A DNA stretch of 64,000 bases from Nitrospirota bacterium (GCA_023229435.1 JALNZF010000003.1:1-64000); one strand, 5' to 3'. Numbered from the stretch's first letter, positions 17,234 through 26,570 are shown. The notes: generated by a model from the sequence alone, not told the origin. Translations and numbers: made by a program.

Positions 17234-18319
17234 ATGTCATCCCTCGCGCTTATCAAAGACGACCGTTATATGGAGCACAACCCCGGCGACGGCCATCCCG
17301 AGAGCCCGGACCGGCTGCGCGTGATCCACGAACTCATTGACCGGGAATTCAGCAGTCTGCCGCTTATCCCTCCCCGTTTCGCATCGGAGAGCGAACTCGC
17401 CCTGGTCCACGACCCCTTCTATATTCAGACCGTAGCGAACACCGAGGGGAGAATGCACTCCCGGCTCGATCCTGATACCGGTCTTTCCGCGCGGTCTTAC
17501 GAGATCGCCCGCCTTGCGGCCGGCGGCCTGCTCCAGGGAGTGGATACGTTACTCGGAACGCCCCCTCTCCCATCAGGGGAGAGGGCTGGGGTGAGGGGTG
17601 GTCCCGAATTCAAAGCTCCTCACTCGATCTTCGCCTTCGTCCGCCCCCCCGGCCACCACGCTGAGCCGGACCGCGGCATGGGTTTCTGCCTCTTCAACAA
17701 TGTGGCGATCGCCGCGGAGTACGCAAAGGAGAAATATGGATTGAAAAGGATCCTGATCGTGGACTGGGACCTGCACCACGGCAACGGGACCCAGCATGCG
17801 TTCAATGACGATCCGGGTGTCCTTTATTTTTCCTCCCACCAGTATCCTCATTATCCGGGCAGCGGCGGATTCAATGAGGTCGGGAGCGGCAAGGGGGAGG
17901 GCTTCACCATAAACGCGCCTTTCCCCCCGGGGTTCGGCGACGCGGATTATCTTACCGTGTATACTAATATACTCGAACCCGTCGCGCTCGAGTATATGCC
18001 TGAACTTATCCTCGTATCCGCCGGCTTCGACACGTTCGTGAAGGACCCGCTTGGGGGGATGAAAATGACCGGGGAAGGCTTCGGCGCGCTTGCCGGACTG
18101 ATACAGGATATCGCGCGCCGGACCTGCGATGGCAGGGTACTGATCACGCTCGAAGGCGGTTACAGTCCCGAAGGCCTGCGGAACGGGGTGCGAGCCGTGC
18201 TCCAGACCCTTCTCGGCAGACCCGCTCCCGCGCCAAAGGACGCCTTGTCAGCAGGCGTCGATGGCGTGATGGAGCGGATCGTCAGCGTTCATAAAAAATA
18301 CTGGAAAAGCCTGCAATAA
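17234..18319 (+). CDS. Histone-deacetylase-family (AcuC/acetylpolyamine amidohydrolase-like) enzyme with internal repeat insertion
   Basis: Zinc-dependent deacetylase of 361 residues. Catalytic landmarks are all present: RPPGHHAEPD (tandem histidines), DWDLHHGNGTQ (zinc Asp and His), SAGFDTFVKDPLGG (zinc Asp) and LEGGYSPEGL with the transition-state tyrosine. Bacterial members deacetylate acetyl-CoA synthetase, polyamines or unknown substrates. Residues about 109-126 (PPLPSGERAGVRGG) are not part of the family: they translate a dispersed palindromic repeat inserted in frame in the loop before SIFAFVRPPG. The core fold should survive because the insert lies at a surface loop. The gene stands alone. 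Confidence 0.92.
   Translation: MSSLALIKDDRYMEHNPGDGHPESPDRLRVIHELIDREFSSLPLIPPRFASESELALVHDPFYIQTVANTEGRMHSRLDPDTGLSARSYEIARLAAGGLLQGVDTLLGTPPLPSGERAGVRGGPEFKAPHSIFAFVRPPGHHAEPDRGMGFCLFNNVAIAAEYAKEKYGLKRILIVDWDLHHGNGTQHAFNDDPGVLYFSSHQYPHYPGSGGFNEVGSGKGEGFTINAPFPPGFGDADYLTVYTNILEPVALEYMPELILVSAGFDTFVKDPLGGMKMTGEGFGALAGLIQDIARRTCDGRVLITLEGGYSPEGLRNGVRAVLQTLLGRPAPAPKDALSAGVDGVMERIVSVHKKYWKSLQ
17559..17605. repeat. CCCTCTCCC/GGGAGAGGG dispersed repeat inside a coding sequence
   Basis: The palindrome CCCCTCTCCC-ATCA-GGGGAGAGGG followed by CTGGGGTGAGGG is a repeat type common between genes in many bacteria. Here it lies inside the deacetylase gene and keeps the frame. Confidence 0.85.
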
Positions 18320-18389
18320 TTCCCCTCTCCCGCCGGAACACATTTGCTGAAAACACCCCCAGCATGTACCCTGGATGCCATACGTTTTG

Positions 18390-18419
18390 TTGACTTGTGT
18401 TGCTCTCTTCTGGTATTAT
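18390..18419 (+). promoter_or_regulatory. Promoter abutting the GspF/PilC start codon (possible leaderless mRNA)
   Basis: TTGACT (18390-18395), an 18-bp spacer, TATTAT (18414-18419). The start codon at 18426 lies where transcription should begin, and no ribosome-binding purine run precedes it. This fits translation from a leaderless transcript. Confidence 0.5.
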
Positions 18420-18425
18420 AATTGT

Positions 18426-19616
18426 ATGGCATTTTTCACCTATAAAGCCGTTCGCGAAGATGGAACCTCGGTCATTGACGAGGCCGTGGCAGAAGATGCC
18501 GCGGAACTCCGTCAGGAGCTCGAGGGCCGGGGTTACCTGATCCTGAGCCTTGAGAAAAAACGTTCGTCACTGCAGCGCGGACGCGGAAGCTCAAAAAATT
18601 TCCTCATTTTCAACCAGGAATTCTCCACCCTCATAAAGGCGGGTCTGCCCATCCTTCAGTCGATCGAACTGCTGCACAAGCGAACGGAAAACCCGGGATT
18701 CCGGAGCACCCTCGAGAGCGTCATCCACGATATCAAGGGCGGGTTGGCGCTCTCGGACGCCATGGCCCGGCACCCGGCGTACTTCTCCCCCCTCTACACC
18801 TCCACGGTGCGGGCCGGTGAAAAAAGCGGCGCACTCGTCGACGTGCTGAAACGCTTCATTACGTATCAGAAAAGAATGATCTCCGTGCTGAGCAAGTTGA
18901 AGATGTCGCTCGCGTATCCGATCTTTCTGGTCGTCGCGCTGATAGCGGTTCTCCTGCTCTTCTTCCTCTATATCATCCCCAATTTCACCCAAATGTACAG
19001 CGACCAGGCAGGCTCGCTCCCGTTCTTGACCGCGATGCTGGTGGCGTTCACTTCGGGACTCACCCGATACGCGCCGTTTCTTTTCATCGGTTTCCTGGGA
19101 GCGGGCACGGGAATATACCTCTGGCAGAAGACGGACAAGGGCAGAGAAACGATCGACGGCCTGAAGCTCAGGATACCGCTTGTCAGGTCGCTGATGCTGC
19201 AGTACCTGCTCGCACAGATCACGCGGACCCTCGCCACAGTGCTCCGGGGCGGCATCCCGCTGGTGCAGGCCCTCGACACCACCGCCGGAGTGATCAGCAA
19301 CAGGGTCATGGCCCGGCAATTGGCGGAAGCCCGGGCGCTCGTAACCGAGGGCGTGAGCCTCGCCGATGCGTTCGAGCGGACCAAACTCGCGCCGGATATG
19401 ACCATACGCATGATCGAGGTGGGAGAGTCGTCCGGCGACCTTCCGCAGATGCTTGAGGACGTGGCGGATTTCTATGACCAGGAGGTCGAGAACAGGCTGT
19501 CGGTGCTCACGACCATGATCGAGCCGGTACTGATGCTGTCAATGGGGCTCGTGATGGCCGTCATCGTGGTGGCTCTTTACCTTCCGATATTCGAAATGGG
19601 GGCGCGATTGAAATGA
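18426..19616 (+). CDS. Type IV pilus / type II secretion inner-membrane platform protein (PilC/GspF)
   Basis: 396 residues from the ATG at 18426. It has two GspF domains (about 60-185 and 260-390), each with the FNQEFSTLIKAG-like opening and following transmembrane hairpins (about 160-190 LVVALIAVLLLFFLYI, about 210-235 and 365-390). This platform protein links the assembly ATPase to the growing pseudopilus. The next gene, the ATPase, overlaps it by four bases (ATGA), the hallmark of translational coupling. Whether the cluster builds pili or secretes proteins cannot be settled from four genes. Confidence 0.92.
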   Translation: MAFFTYKAVREDGTSVIDEAVAEDAAELRQELEGRGYLILSLEKKRSSLQRGRGSSKNFLIFNQEFSTLIKAGLPILQSIELLHKRTENPGFRSTLESVIHDIKGGLALSDAMARHPAYFSPLYTSTVRAGEKSGALVDVLKRFITYQKRMISVLSKLKMSLAYPIFLVVALIAVLLLFFLYIIPNFTQMYSDQAGSLPFLTAMLVAFTSGLTRYAPFLFIGFLGAGTGIYLWQKTDKGRETIDGLKLRIPLVRSLMLQYLLAQITRTLATVLRGGIPLVQALDTTAGVISNRVMARQLAEARALVTEGVSLADAFERTKLAPDMTIRMIEVGESSGDLPQMLEDVADFYDQEVENRLSVLTTMIEPVLMLSMGLVMAVIVVALYLPIFEMGARLK

Positions 19617-21337
19617 CATCGTCCAGAAGAAAACGGTTATGCGATATCATCGTGGCCAAGGGGCTTGTTACCCAGGAGCAGATCAACGAGATCCTGCTCC
19701 GGCCTGACGGACGCGAGAAGCGCATCGGAGAACGTCTGCTGGACGAGGGTCTGATCACCGAAGTGGTCCTGGCCCAGGCGCTCGCGGAGCAGCGCGACCT
19801 GCGCTACGCCGACCTCACGGACTACCGCGTCACGCCGAAATTCTTTGAAACCATTCCCGTCGAATTGATGCAACGATACCAGTTCATACCGATGGAAGAT
19901 GCCGACGAAACGCTTACCGTGGCCATGAGCGATCCCAATAACATCCCCGCCATCGATGAGCTCGAGATGATCCTGAACCGGCAGATCGAGATCCGCGTGA
20001 GCACACCCTCCGCCATCCAGGCCGTCCTGAAGATAAGCGGCAGCTCGGAGCAGGTCATGCACGCGGTCTCGGAGGATTTCAAGTTTCATATCGTCAAGGA
20101 ACAGGAGAACGGCGAGGGAGAGGAAGTCCTGTCGATCGAGAGCATCGACAAGGACGAGAGTCCGATCATCAGGCTCATGCACACGACGATCTTCGACGCC
20201 ATCCAGCGCCGGGCAAGCGACATCCACATCGAATCCACGGACAAGAATGTCCTGATCAAGTATCGCATCGACGGCGTGCTCTATCCGGCCACCGAGCCCA
20301 TCGATATCAAGTTCCACAGCGCCATGGTGTCCCGTATCAAGGTCATGAGCGACCTCGATATTGCCGAGCGCCGGGTGCCGCAGGACGGCAGGTTCAAGCT
20401 CCGGACCGGCGGCAAGACGATCGACTTTCGTGTTTCGATCCTGCCCTCCGCTTTCGGAGAGGACATGTGCATCCGTATCCTGGACAAGGAATCCATCACC
20501 GCCGGGGTCAACACGCTCAGGCTCGAGAGCCTCGGGTTCGACGAGAACGACCTGCGCAGATTCCGGAAAAGCATCCGCGAGCCCTACGGCATGGTTCTCG
20601 TGACCGGACCGACCGGAAGCGGCAAGACCACCACCCTCTACGCCGCCCTGACGGAGATCAACACCGGCGAGGACAAGTTCATCACGATCGAGGACCCGGT
20701 GGAGTACCAGCTCCGGGGCGTGGTGCAGATCCCGGTGAACGAGAAAAAAGGCCTCACCTTCGCGCGCGGGCTCCGGTCGATCCTGCGGCACGACCCGGAC
20801 AAGATCATGGTCGGCGAGATCCGCGACGCCGAGACAGCCCAGATCGCCGTGCAATCCGCGCTCACCGGACACCTCGTCTTCACCACGGTGCACGCGAACA
20901 ATGCCTTCGACGTGCTCGGCCGCTTCCTGAACATGGGCATCGAGGCCTACAACTTCGTTTCATCGCTCAACTGCATCCTGGCGCAGCGGCTCGTGAGGAT
21001 CCTCTGTCCCCGGTGCAAAAAGCCGGTCAGGCTCTCTCGTAAAGAGCTCGACGAATCGGCGCTGGACTACGAAAAATACAAGGACCGGAACTTCTATGAT
21101 GCCGGCGGATGCAAGGAATGCAATTACACCGGGTTCCGGGGCAGGAAGGCCATCACGGAATTCCTCGACCTCTCCGACCACGTCAGGGAAATGATCCTCG
21201 ATAAACGGCCGCCATCGGAGATCCGGAAGGCTGCCCTCGCGGAAGGCATGACCACGCTCCGCCAGTCAGCAATCACAAAAATTCTTGCAGGCGATACGAC
21301 GTTGAAGGAGATCAACCGGGTTACGTTCATAGAATAG
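19613..21337 (+). CDS. Type IV pilus / type II secretion assembly ATPase (PilB/GspE)
   Basis: 574 residues. An N-terminal MshEN (c-di-GMP-binding-like) domain is followed by the ATPase with Walker A GPTGSGKTTT (about residue 330), the Asp box FITIEDPVEYQ, Walker B KIMVGEIRDAET and the His box TTVHANNAF. A four-cysteine zinc subdomain (CPRCKK and CKECNYTGFRG) near the C-terminus is typical of PilB/GspE and absent from retraction ATPases. The enzyme powers subunit assembly. The MshEN domain suggests control by c-di-GMP; this is family knowledge. It is encoded in an operon with PilC/GspF and a pseudopilin. Confidence 0.95.
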   Translation: MTSSRRKRLCDIIVAKGLVTQEQINEILLRPDGREKRIGERLLDEGLITEVVLAQALAEQRDLRYADLTDYRVTPKFFETIPVELMQRYQFIPMEDADETLTVAMSDPNNIPAIDELEMILNRQIEIRVSTPSAIQAVLKISGSSEQVMHAVSEDFKFHIVKEQENGEGEEVLSIESIDKDESPIIRLMHTTIFDAIQRRASDIHIESTDKNVLIKYRIDGVLYPATEPIDIKFHSAMVSRIKVMSDLDIAERRVPQDGRFKLRTGGKTIDFRVSILPSAFGEDMCIRILDKESITAGVNTLRLESLGFDENDLRRFRKSIREPYGMVLVTGPTGSGKTTTLYAALTEINTGEDKFITIEDPVEYQLRGVVQIPVNEKKGLTFARGLRSILRHDPDKIMVGEIRDAETAQIAVQSALTGHLVFTTVHANNAFDVLGRFLNMGIEAYNFVSSLNCILAQRLVRILCPRCKKPVRLSRKELDESALDYEKYKDRNFYDAGGCKECNYTGFRGRKAITEFLDLSDHVREMILDKRPPSEIRKAALAEGMTTLRQSAITKILAGDTTLKEINRVTFIE

Positions 21338-21340
21338 GGC

Positions 21341-22714
21341 ATGCAGATGGGATTACGATTATCAAAATTTAAGGTTTTTTTTGCCTCCACCATGATGCTC
21401 TGCGTCTTCTGGTTTCCCGTCTTTTCGAGTGCGGCTGATTCCTCTGCGGGCAAACCATTCCCTGACCAGTTGCTGAGCGGAACACTCGACGACACTCCTC
21501 AGACCGCTACGGTCTGCGCGCCTTTGAACATCCAGTACCGCGTCAAGAACAAGGGCACGTTCCCCGTATCAAGCGGAGAACTCACTATCGAGATCAAGAC
21601 CGCTCTCACCGGTCAATCGGTCTTTGCCCAACTACTCCCTTTTGCCATGGAACCAAACTCGGTCATGATCGAGAACGTGGACTTTCCTCAGGGCGCGTAT
21701 ACCATTACCCTGAAGGCAAAGGTCTGGAACCTGGAGCCTCAGAGCGTCCGTGAATACACCCTCGCCGAGCAGGCATTGACGGTTCTTGCGCCGATCCAGG
21801 TCAAAAAAGGGAATGGTGCAACGCATCGCGTCCTCGTCTGGCTCAGCCGGACCGGCACCGCGGTCCAGCAGGCATTTGCCGAAAAGATATTGAAACAGGC
21901 ATTTGACGATGACGGCGTCTACTATACGACCGTGAACTCGGCGGAGGATTTCACGAACCAGGCCATGAGCGGGGCCTTCAGTATCACGGTGCTGTTCGAA
22001 CCCGACGAACTCCTCGATCAGTCCTACTGGTTGATGGACCGCATCACACGCGGTCAGGGACTGGTGATCATCGGATCGGAGAACAGGACCAGAATGATCG
22101 CAGAGACTTTCGGTTTCAAGTTCAGCGAGACCCTGACCACCGCTGGCGCCATGCTCCAACTGACTGAAGACACGGGGATGGGACTTTCGGGTACCGTACC
22201 CGTAAGCGGCCGGATCCTGCTGCCGCGAAAGAAAAACGCGAGGCCGGCGGCTCTCTTCGCGGGAGATAATAGACCTGCAATTCTCATCGACGATGCAGGG
22301 AAGGGCCGGGTGATCGTGATGCCCTTTTCCTTCACTCGCTCGGCGCTCGATACGGGGTCGACCTTGCTTTACAGCCTTTTGCTCCGCGCAGCCGTCCTCG
22401 CCGCCGAGCCGGAGAACGATGAGCAGACCGACGTATCCTTGGGCATATCCTCGGTCGAGTTGCTGGTCTCCGCACCGTCGGGTCCGGTCAGGGCACACGT
22501 GGTGGAAACGCTTCCTCCGGGAACCAGGGTCATCTGGACGAACACCGAGGGGACCGTGAAGAACAATGTCATCCTCTATGACCTGAATGCCGACAACGAG
22601 CCGCAGAAGCTGCTGTATGTGTGCCAGCCTCCGGCCGGGAACAAGACCCCTGCCGTCACAGAAGTATTCTACGAATGCAATGAGAAACTCGTGAGTCAGG
22701 GAAAGATTGAATGA
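21341..22714 (+). CDS. Secreted protein of the pilus/secretion cluster, unknown
   Basis: 457 residues with an N-terminal signal peptide or anchor (about 15-32, cleavage near SAADS). The region about 50-150 is beta-rich and Ig/CARDB-like (VCAPLNIQYRVKNKGTFPVS). The region about 160-350 contains an alternating strand/helix pattern (THRVLVWLSRTGTAV, GLVIIGSENRT) and ends in further strands. No enzyme motif seen. Its place between the ATPase and pseudopilin, with four-base overlap to the latter, points to a periplasmic part of the assembly machine. I do not recognise the family. Confidence 0.8.
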   Translation: MQMGLRLSKFKVFFASTMMLCVFWFPVFSSAADSSAGKPFPDQLLSGTLDDTPQTATVCAPLNIQYRVKNKGTFPVSSGELTIEIKTALTGQSVFAQLLPFAMEPNSVMIENVDFPQGAYTITLKAKVWNLEPQSVREYTLAEQALTVLAPIQVKKGNGATHRVLVWLSRTGTAVQQAFAEKILKQAFDDDGVYYTTVNSAEDFTNQAMSGAFSITVLFEPDELLDQSYWLMDRITRGQGLVIIGSENRTRMIAETFGFKFSETLTTAGAMLQLTEDTGMGLSGTVPVSGRILLPRKKNARPAALFAGDNRPAILIDDAGKGRVIVMPFSFTRSALDTGSTLLYSLLLRAAVLAAEPENDEQTDVSLGISSVELLVSAPSGPVRAHVVETLPPGTRVIWTNTEGTVKNNVILYDLNADNEPQKLLYVCQPPAGNKTPAVTEVFYECNEKLVSQGKIE

Positions 22715-23592
22715 GACGTTCAAGGTTCAAGGTCCAAGGACCTACTTATTCTTCCCAAGCATCTTTTCTTTCGTCCTTCCTCCCTCGTCCTAAGCCTGCC
22801 CCCGAAGGATCTAATCGGGGGTCCCTCGTCCTAAGCCTGCCCCCGAAGGATCTAATCGGGGGTTCCTCATCCCCCGGCTTCGCCTACATCGCACTGCTCG
22901 TGACCATCATTATCATCGGGATCAGCATGGGGGCCGCAGGCAAGTACTGGAGCAACGTGATGCTCAGGGAGAAGGAGGAAGAACTGCTTTTTCGGGGTCA
23001 ACAATACCGGCAGGCCATCGATCGATATTTTTATTACCTCGGGAAAAAGCAGTATCCCCAGAGCATCGACGATCTGCTCAAGGACAGCAGGTCCGCGGCA
23101 GGCAAACGCCACCTGCGACAGCAGTACAAAGACCCGATAACCGGCGAAGATTTTGAGGAAATAAAACATCCCGCAACCAAACGCATCATCGGTGTGCGCA
23201 GTACGAGCAACAAAGCGTCTCTTAAACAGGCGGAATTCCCACCTGACGTGCTGGTTCCCATATCCGCAGGCACTTATTCAATACCGCTTCCTTTCATAGC
23301 TCAAAAAACTTCAGAGTCAGCGGATTTTTCCTTTGATAATGAGAGTCCTGCCTCAGATGAAGCGAGTGTGGCCTCAGATAAGATGAAATACAGTGACTGG
23401 TTATTTCTTTCGTCGACCATCACAAGCAGTATGGGCGGCGTTCCCCCGGGTGGCGGCGGCATTCCCCCGGGTGGTGGCGGCGTTCCCCCGGGTGGCGGCG
23501 GCATTCCCCCAGGTGGCGGCGGCATTCCCCCGGGTGGCGGCGGCTTCACTCCAGGTGGCACAGGCTTTCCTTTTGGTGGCGGCAGAAGGTAG
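22711..23592 (+). CDS. Type II secretion-like pseudopilin with repeat-derived leader and Gly/Pro-rich tail
   Basis: 293 residues; the ATG overlaps the previous stop (ATGA), which supports this start. A prepilin cleavage-like PGF (Phe57 as mature residue 1) opens a hydrophobic helix (AYIALLVTIIIIGISMG) and a GspG-like body (REKEEELLFRGQQYRQAI). Glu at mature position 5, normal in pilins, is replaced by Ala. The 56-residue leader is much too long: it is a translation of GTTCA-type repeats and of two exact 41-bp repeats (22781-22862). No other start codon exists between the repeats and the helix. The C-terminus (about 240-293) is a PPGGGGI/V repeat. Loss or gain of one 41-bp unit would put the pilin part out of frame. 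Confidence 0.8.
   Translation: MRRSRFKVQGPTYSSQASFLSSFLPRPKPAPEGSNRGSLVLSLPPKDLIGGSSSPGFAYIALLVTIIIIGISMGAAGKYWSNVMLREKEEELLFRGQQYRQAIDRYFYYLGKKQYPQSIDDLLKDSRSAAGKRHLRQQYKDPITGEDFEEIKHPATKRIIGVRSTSNKASLKQAEFPPDVLVPISAGTYSIPLPFIAQKTSESADFSFDNESPASDEASVASDKMKYSDWLFLSSTITSSMGGVPPGGGGIPPGGGGVPPGGGGIPPGGGGIPPGGGGFTPGGTGFPFGGGRR
22781..22862 (+). repeat. Two exact 41-bp tandem repeats in the pseudopilin leader
   Basis: Units at 22781-22821 and 22822-22862 are identical (TCCCTCGTCCTAAGCCTGCC, ending AATCGGGGG). Each unit is a copy of the dispersed CCCCGA/TCGGGG family. Because 41 is not a multiple of three, the two units are read in different frames. Confidence 0.95.
23434..23559 (+). repeat. 21-bp tandem repeat encoding PPGGGG(I/V)
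   Basis: Six near-identical 21-bp units of the form GGCGGCATTCCCCCGGGTGG at the 3' end of the pseudopilin gene. Units keep the frame, so copy-number change would alter only tail length. Confidence 0.9.
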
Positions 23593-23790
23593 ATGCGGCT
23601 TCCCAAGCGGTACACCCGGTGGCACCCAAAAACAACCGAATCTTCAGAAGTGGCCGCACGATCTCATCGATAAATATAAAAGCCAACCCTAGGCACTGAA
23701 TCGAATCCCGCTTTCTTGAACAGTGCAACAGGCCACTTCATGTGAAATGCCTCTGTCTGAGCATCGCGTCTGAAAACCGGCGATCTTCGC

Positions 23791-26400
23791 TCATGAAGTG
23801 GACCGATTTCCCGCGCTCACGAGGGGATTCACCATCTTCAGGACCTCGAACCATAGTACGCTGAACACCCCTGCCGCAACACAGATGAAGATGTCGATCG
23901 GGTGCAGGACCGAGAACCGGAACAGGTCCCGAAGAAAAGGAATGTTCAGAACCAGTCCGAGCAAGACGACCGCGCCCCCCGTCACCCACCACAGCGCGGT
24001 ATTCGGCGAACGCAGCGTGGCAAGGACGGTGCGCGTCCAGGAGCGGTTTACAAAGATGAGTCCCAGGTTGGCGATGATGAGCGTGGTAAAGGTGAGGGCC
24101 CGGGAGTCCGCCTCGCTCTGGCCGCGCTTCAGCGAAATGACGTATACCATCAGGAGCATGGCGAGCACGCTCATTCCCTGAAGCAGGCTCAGGATCACGG
24201 TTCGTTTCCCGAACAACGGCGCATCAGGACGGCGCGGAGGCCGGGTCATCACATCGGCCTCCTCCGGCTCGGCCTCGAACACCACGGAACACGCCGGGTC
24301 GATGATAAGTTCGAGAAACACGATGTGCATCGGCAGGAGCACCAACGGCCACTTGATCAGCACCGGGATGAGCGACATTCCCGCGATCGGTACATGCACG
24401 GAAAAAATATAGGCAACGGCCTTTTTGAGATTGTCGAAGATCCTGCGTCCCATGCGCACGGCCTGCACGATGGACGCAAAATCGTCGTCAAGCAGCACGA
24501 GCGCCGAGGCCTCGCGCGCCACGTCCGTGCCGCGGCCTCCCATGGCAATGCCGATGTGCGCGGCCTTCAGCGCGGGCGCATCGTTCACCCCGTCACCGGT
24601 CATGGCTACGATCTCTCCGATATCCTTGAGCGCGTTCACGATCCTGAGCTTCTGCTCGGGCACGACCCGCGCGAAGATGTTCACGGTCCTGATACGATCC
24701 CGAAGCCGCTCCTCATCCATACCATCGAGCTCCGGTCCGGTGATGATCTGGTCGATGTTCTTAAGACCGATCTGACCCGCTATGTTCGCGGCGGTGCCCG
24801 GGTAATCACCGGTGATCATCACGACACGGATGCCCGCGGTATGACATTCCTTCACCGCCTCGGCAACGCCGGACCGGACGGGATCGGCGAGCGCCACGAG
24901 CCCCAGGAACTCGAAGGTAAAGTCGTGCTGTTCACCGGGCAGGTCGGTGACCGTGAAATAGGCCTTGGCCACGCCGAGGATGCGCAGACCCTTATTCGCC
25001 ATGATCTCGATAGCGCTGGAGATCTCCTGTTTTCGAGATGCATCACAATGACACAGGTCCGCGATCGCCTCGGGTGATCCCTTGGCCGCTATCACATACT
25101 CGTTGCCCCTGGGCGACTTCCAGACATGGGACAGCGCAAGCAGGTTGTTCGAGAGCGGATATTCCCGGACATGCGTCCAGTCGTCATGGAGATGCTCGGT
25201 GCGGGCAAGATAATGACTGCCGAGTTCTTTGAATGCCTTCTCCATGGGATCGAAGGGGTCCTTCTGGCTCGCCAGGATGCTGAACTCCACGATCTCATGA
25301 AATTGCTCGGGGATGGCCTTCTCGGTCAGATAATCCACGCCATAGAACGCGCCGTGTGAGTAGATCATATTGACCGACATGCGGTTCTGAGTGATCGTCC
25401 CGGTCTTGTCCACGCAGAGCACCGTGGCCGCGCCAAGGGTCTCGATCGCCGGCACGCGGCGGGTGAGCACCCGCTTCCGGGAGATCCGCCAGGCGCCCAG
25501 GGCGAGAAAGACGGTGAGCACAACAGGAAATTCCTCGGGCAGCAATGCCATGGCGAGCGTGATCCCCGCGAGGAAACCGTTCAGCCAGTCGCCTCTGGTG
25601 AGGCCGTACACAATGACCACGAGGGCGCACATGAAGAGACCGATGAACGCCAGATTGCGAACTAATTTCCTGGTCTCCTTCTGGAGCGGCGTTTCCTCGA
25701 TCTCGACACTCTGGAGCGCCTTTCCGATCCTGCCCATCTCGGTATTCACACCCGTGGCCAAAACCGTCGCGGTCCCCTGCCCCTTGACCACGAGCGTTCC
25801 GGAATACACAAAGGGCAGATCGTCACCACCGGGACGCGTCATCGCGGGGACTTCGTCACACGCGGTTTTGCGGACGGATACGGATTCACCGGTCAGGAGC
25901 GATTCATCGATCGCGAGGTTGGAGCAGGACAGGAGCACGGCATCGGCAGGTACGCGGTCGCCTTCGTTCAGAACAATGACGTCTCCCCTCGCCACCTCGC
26001 GACCGGCAATGCGCTTCTGTCTGCCGTCCCGGATGACAAGCGCTCGCGGGCTCGACAGATCGCGGAGGGCCTCGAGCGCACGTTCGGTCTTGCGCTCCTG
26101 GTAAAGGGTGATCCCCACGACCACGAACACAAAGCCGAGCAGCATGATCGCTTCCCGCTGATCACCGAGGAACAGGTAGATGGTACCGCAGGCCACGAGA
26201 AGCAGGAACATGGGTTCTCGCACCACGTCCAGGGCAATGGCAAAGATGCTGCGCTGCTTTGACGAAGGCAGTTCATTCAACCCTTCGCGCTGGAGCCGGG
26301 CTGCGGCTTCATGCTCGGAAAGGCCGGTAATTGCATTGATGTCAAAGGGGGAGATCAAATCAGGTTCCTTTGTTGAAACGAGATATTTTATTTTGTTCAA
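23791..26400 (-). CDS. Cation-transporting P-type ATPase (P2-type, probable calcium or related cation pump)
   Basis: 869 residues from a TTG start. The N-terminal cation-ATPase domain (GLSEHEAAARLQREGLNELP) is followed by paired transmembrane helices, the actuator motif LTGES, the membrane motif LLPEEFPVVLTVFL, the phosphorylation site DKTGTITQNR, the ATP-binding KGSPEA and hinge TGDGVNDAPALKAAHIG. No heavy-metal-binding domain or CPC motif is present, so a copper/zinc pump is excluded. The PEEFP membrane motif differs from the PEGLP of classical calcium pumps, so the ion is uncertain. C-terminal transmembrane helices are complete. It stands alone and is divergent from the CBS gene. Confidence 0.93.
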   Translation of the reverse strand: MNKIKYLVSTKEPDLISPFDINAITGLSEHEAAARLQREGLNELPSSKQRSIFAIALDVVREPMFLLLVACGTIYLFLGDQREAIMLLGFVFVVVGITLYQERKTERALEALRDLSSPRALVIRDGRQKRIAGREVARGDVIVLNEGDRVPADAVLLSCSNLAIDESLLTGESVSVRKTACDEVPAMTRPGGDDLPFVYSGTLVVKGQGTATVLATGVNTEMGRIGKALQSVEIEETPLQKETRKLVRNLAFIGLFMCALVVIVYGLTRGDWLNGFLAGITLAMALLPEEFPVVLTVFLALGAWRISRKRVLTRRVPAIETLGAATVLCVDKTGTITQNRMSVNMIYSHGAFYGVDYLTEKAIPEQFHEIVEFSILASQKDPFDPMEKAFKELGSHYLARTEHLHDDWTHVREYPLSNNLLALSHVWKSPRGNEYVIAAKGSPEAIADLCHCDASRKQEISSAIEIMANKGLRILGVAKAYFTVTDLPGEQHDFTFEFLGLVALADPVRSGVAEAVKECHTAGIRVVMITGDYPGTAANIAGQIGLKNIDQIITGPELDGMDEERLRDRIRTVNIFARVVPEQKLRIVNALKDIGEIVAMTGDGVNDAPALKAAHIGIAMGGRGTDVAREASALVLLDDDFASIVQAVRMGRRIFDNLKKAVAYIFSVHVPIAGMSLIPVLIKWPLVLLPMHIVFLELIIDPACSVVFEAEPEEADVMTRPPRRPDAPLFGKRTVILSLLQGMSVLAMLLMVYVISLKRGQSEADSRALTFTTLIIANLGLIFVNRSWTRTVLATLRSPNTALWWVTGGAVVLLGLVLNIPFLRDLFRFSVLHPIDIFICVAAGVFSVLWFEVLKMVNPLVSAGNRSTS

Positions 26401-26570
26401 AGTATACCCAAACCATGCGCCATTGAAAAGTTATTTCTTCAGCAATCCTTTCACAAAACATTAACAGATCAAGATTTTGCCATGGAAAACATGTTTTTTA
26501 TGATATAGTAACAGCATAAAGCTTGACATGGTTACGTACTATTTTAGTGCGCCGCATTTTCTCTCATTCG

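Noticed and set aside
19637..20893. 418-codon ORF antisense to the assembly ATPase
   Set aside because: A shadow of the G+C-rich coding frame of a well-recognised ATPase.
21632..22723. 363-codon antisense ORF
   Set aside because: Opposes a secreted-protein gene with signal peptide and coupled neighbours; no family features.
23434..23559. CRISPR-like regular repeats
   Set aside because: Units are contiguous 21-mers in a coding frame, without spacers.
23902..25077. 391-codon ORF antisense to the P-type ATPase
   Set aside because: His/Arg/Asp-rich composition typical of antisense reading; the ATPase motifs are unmistakable.
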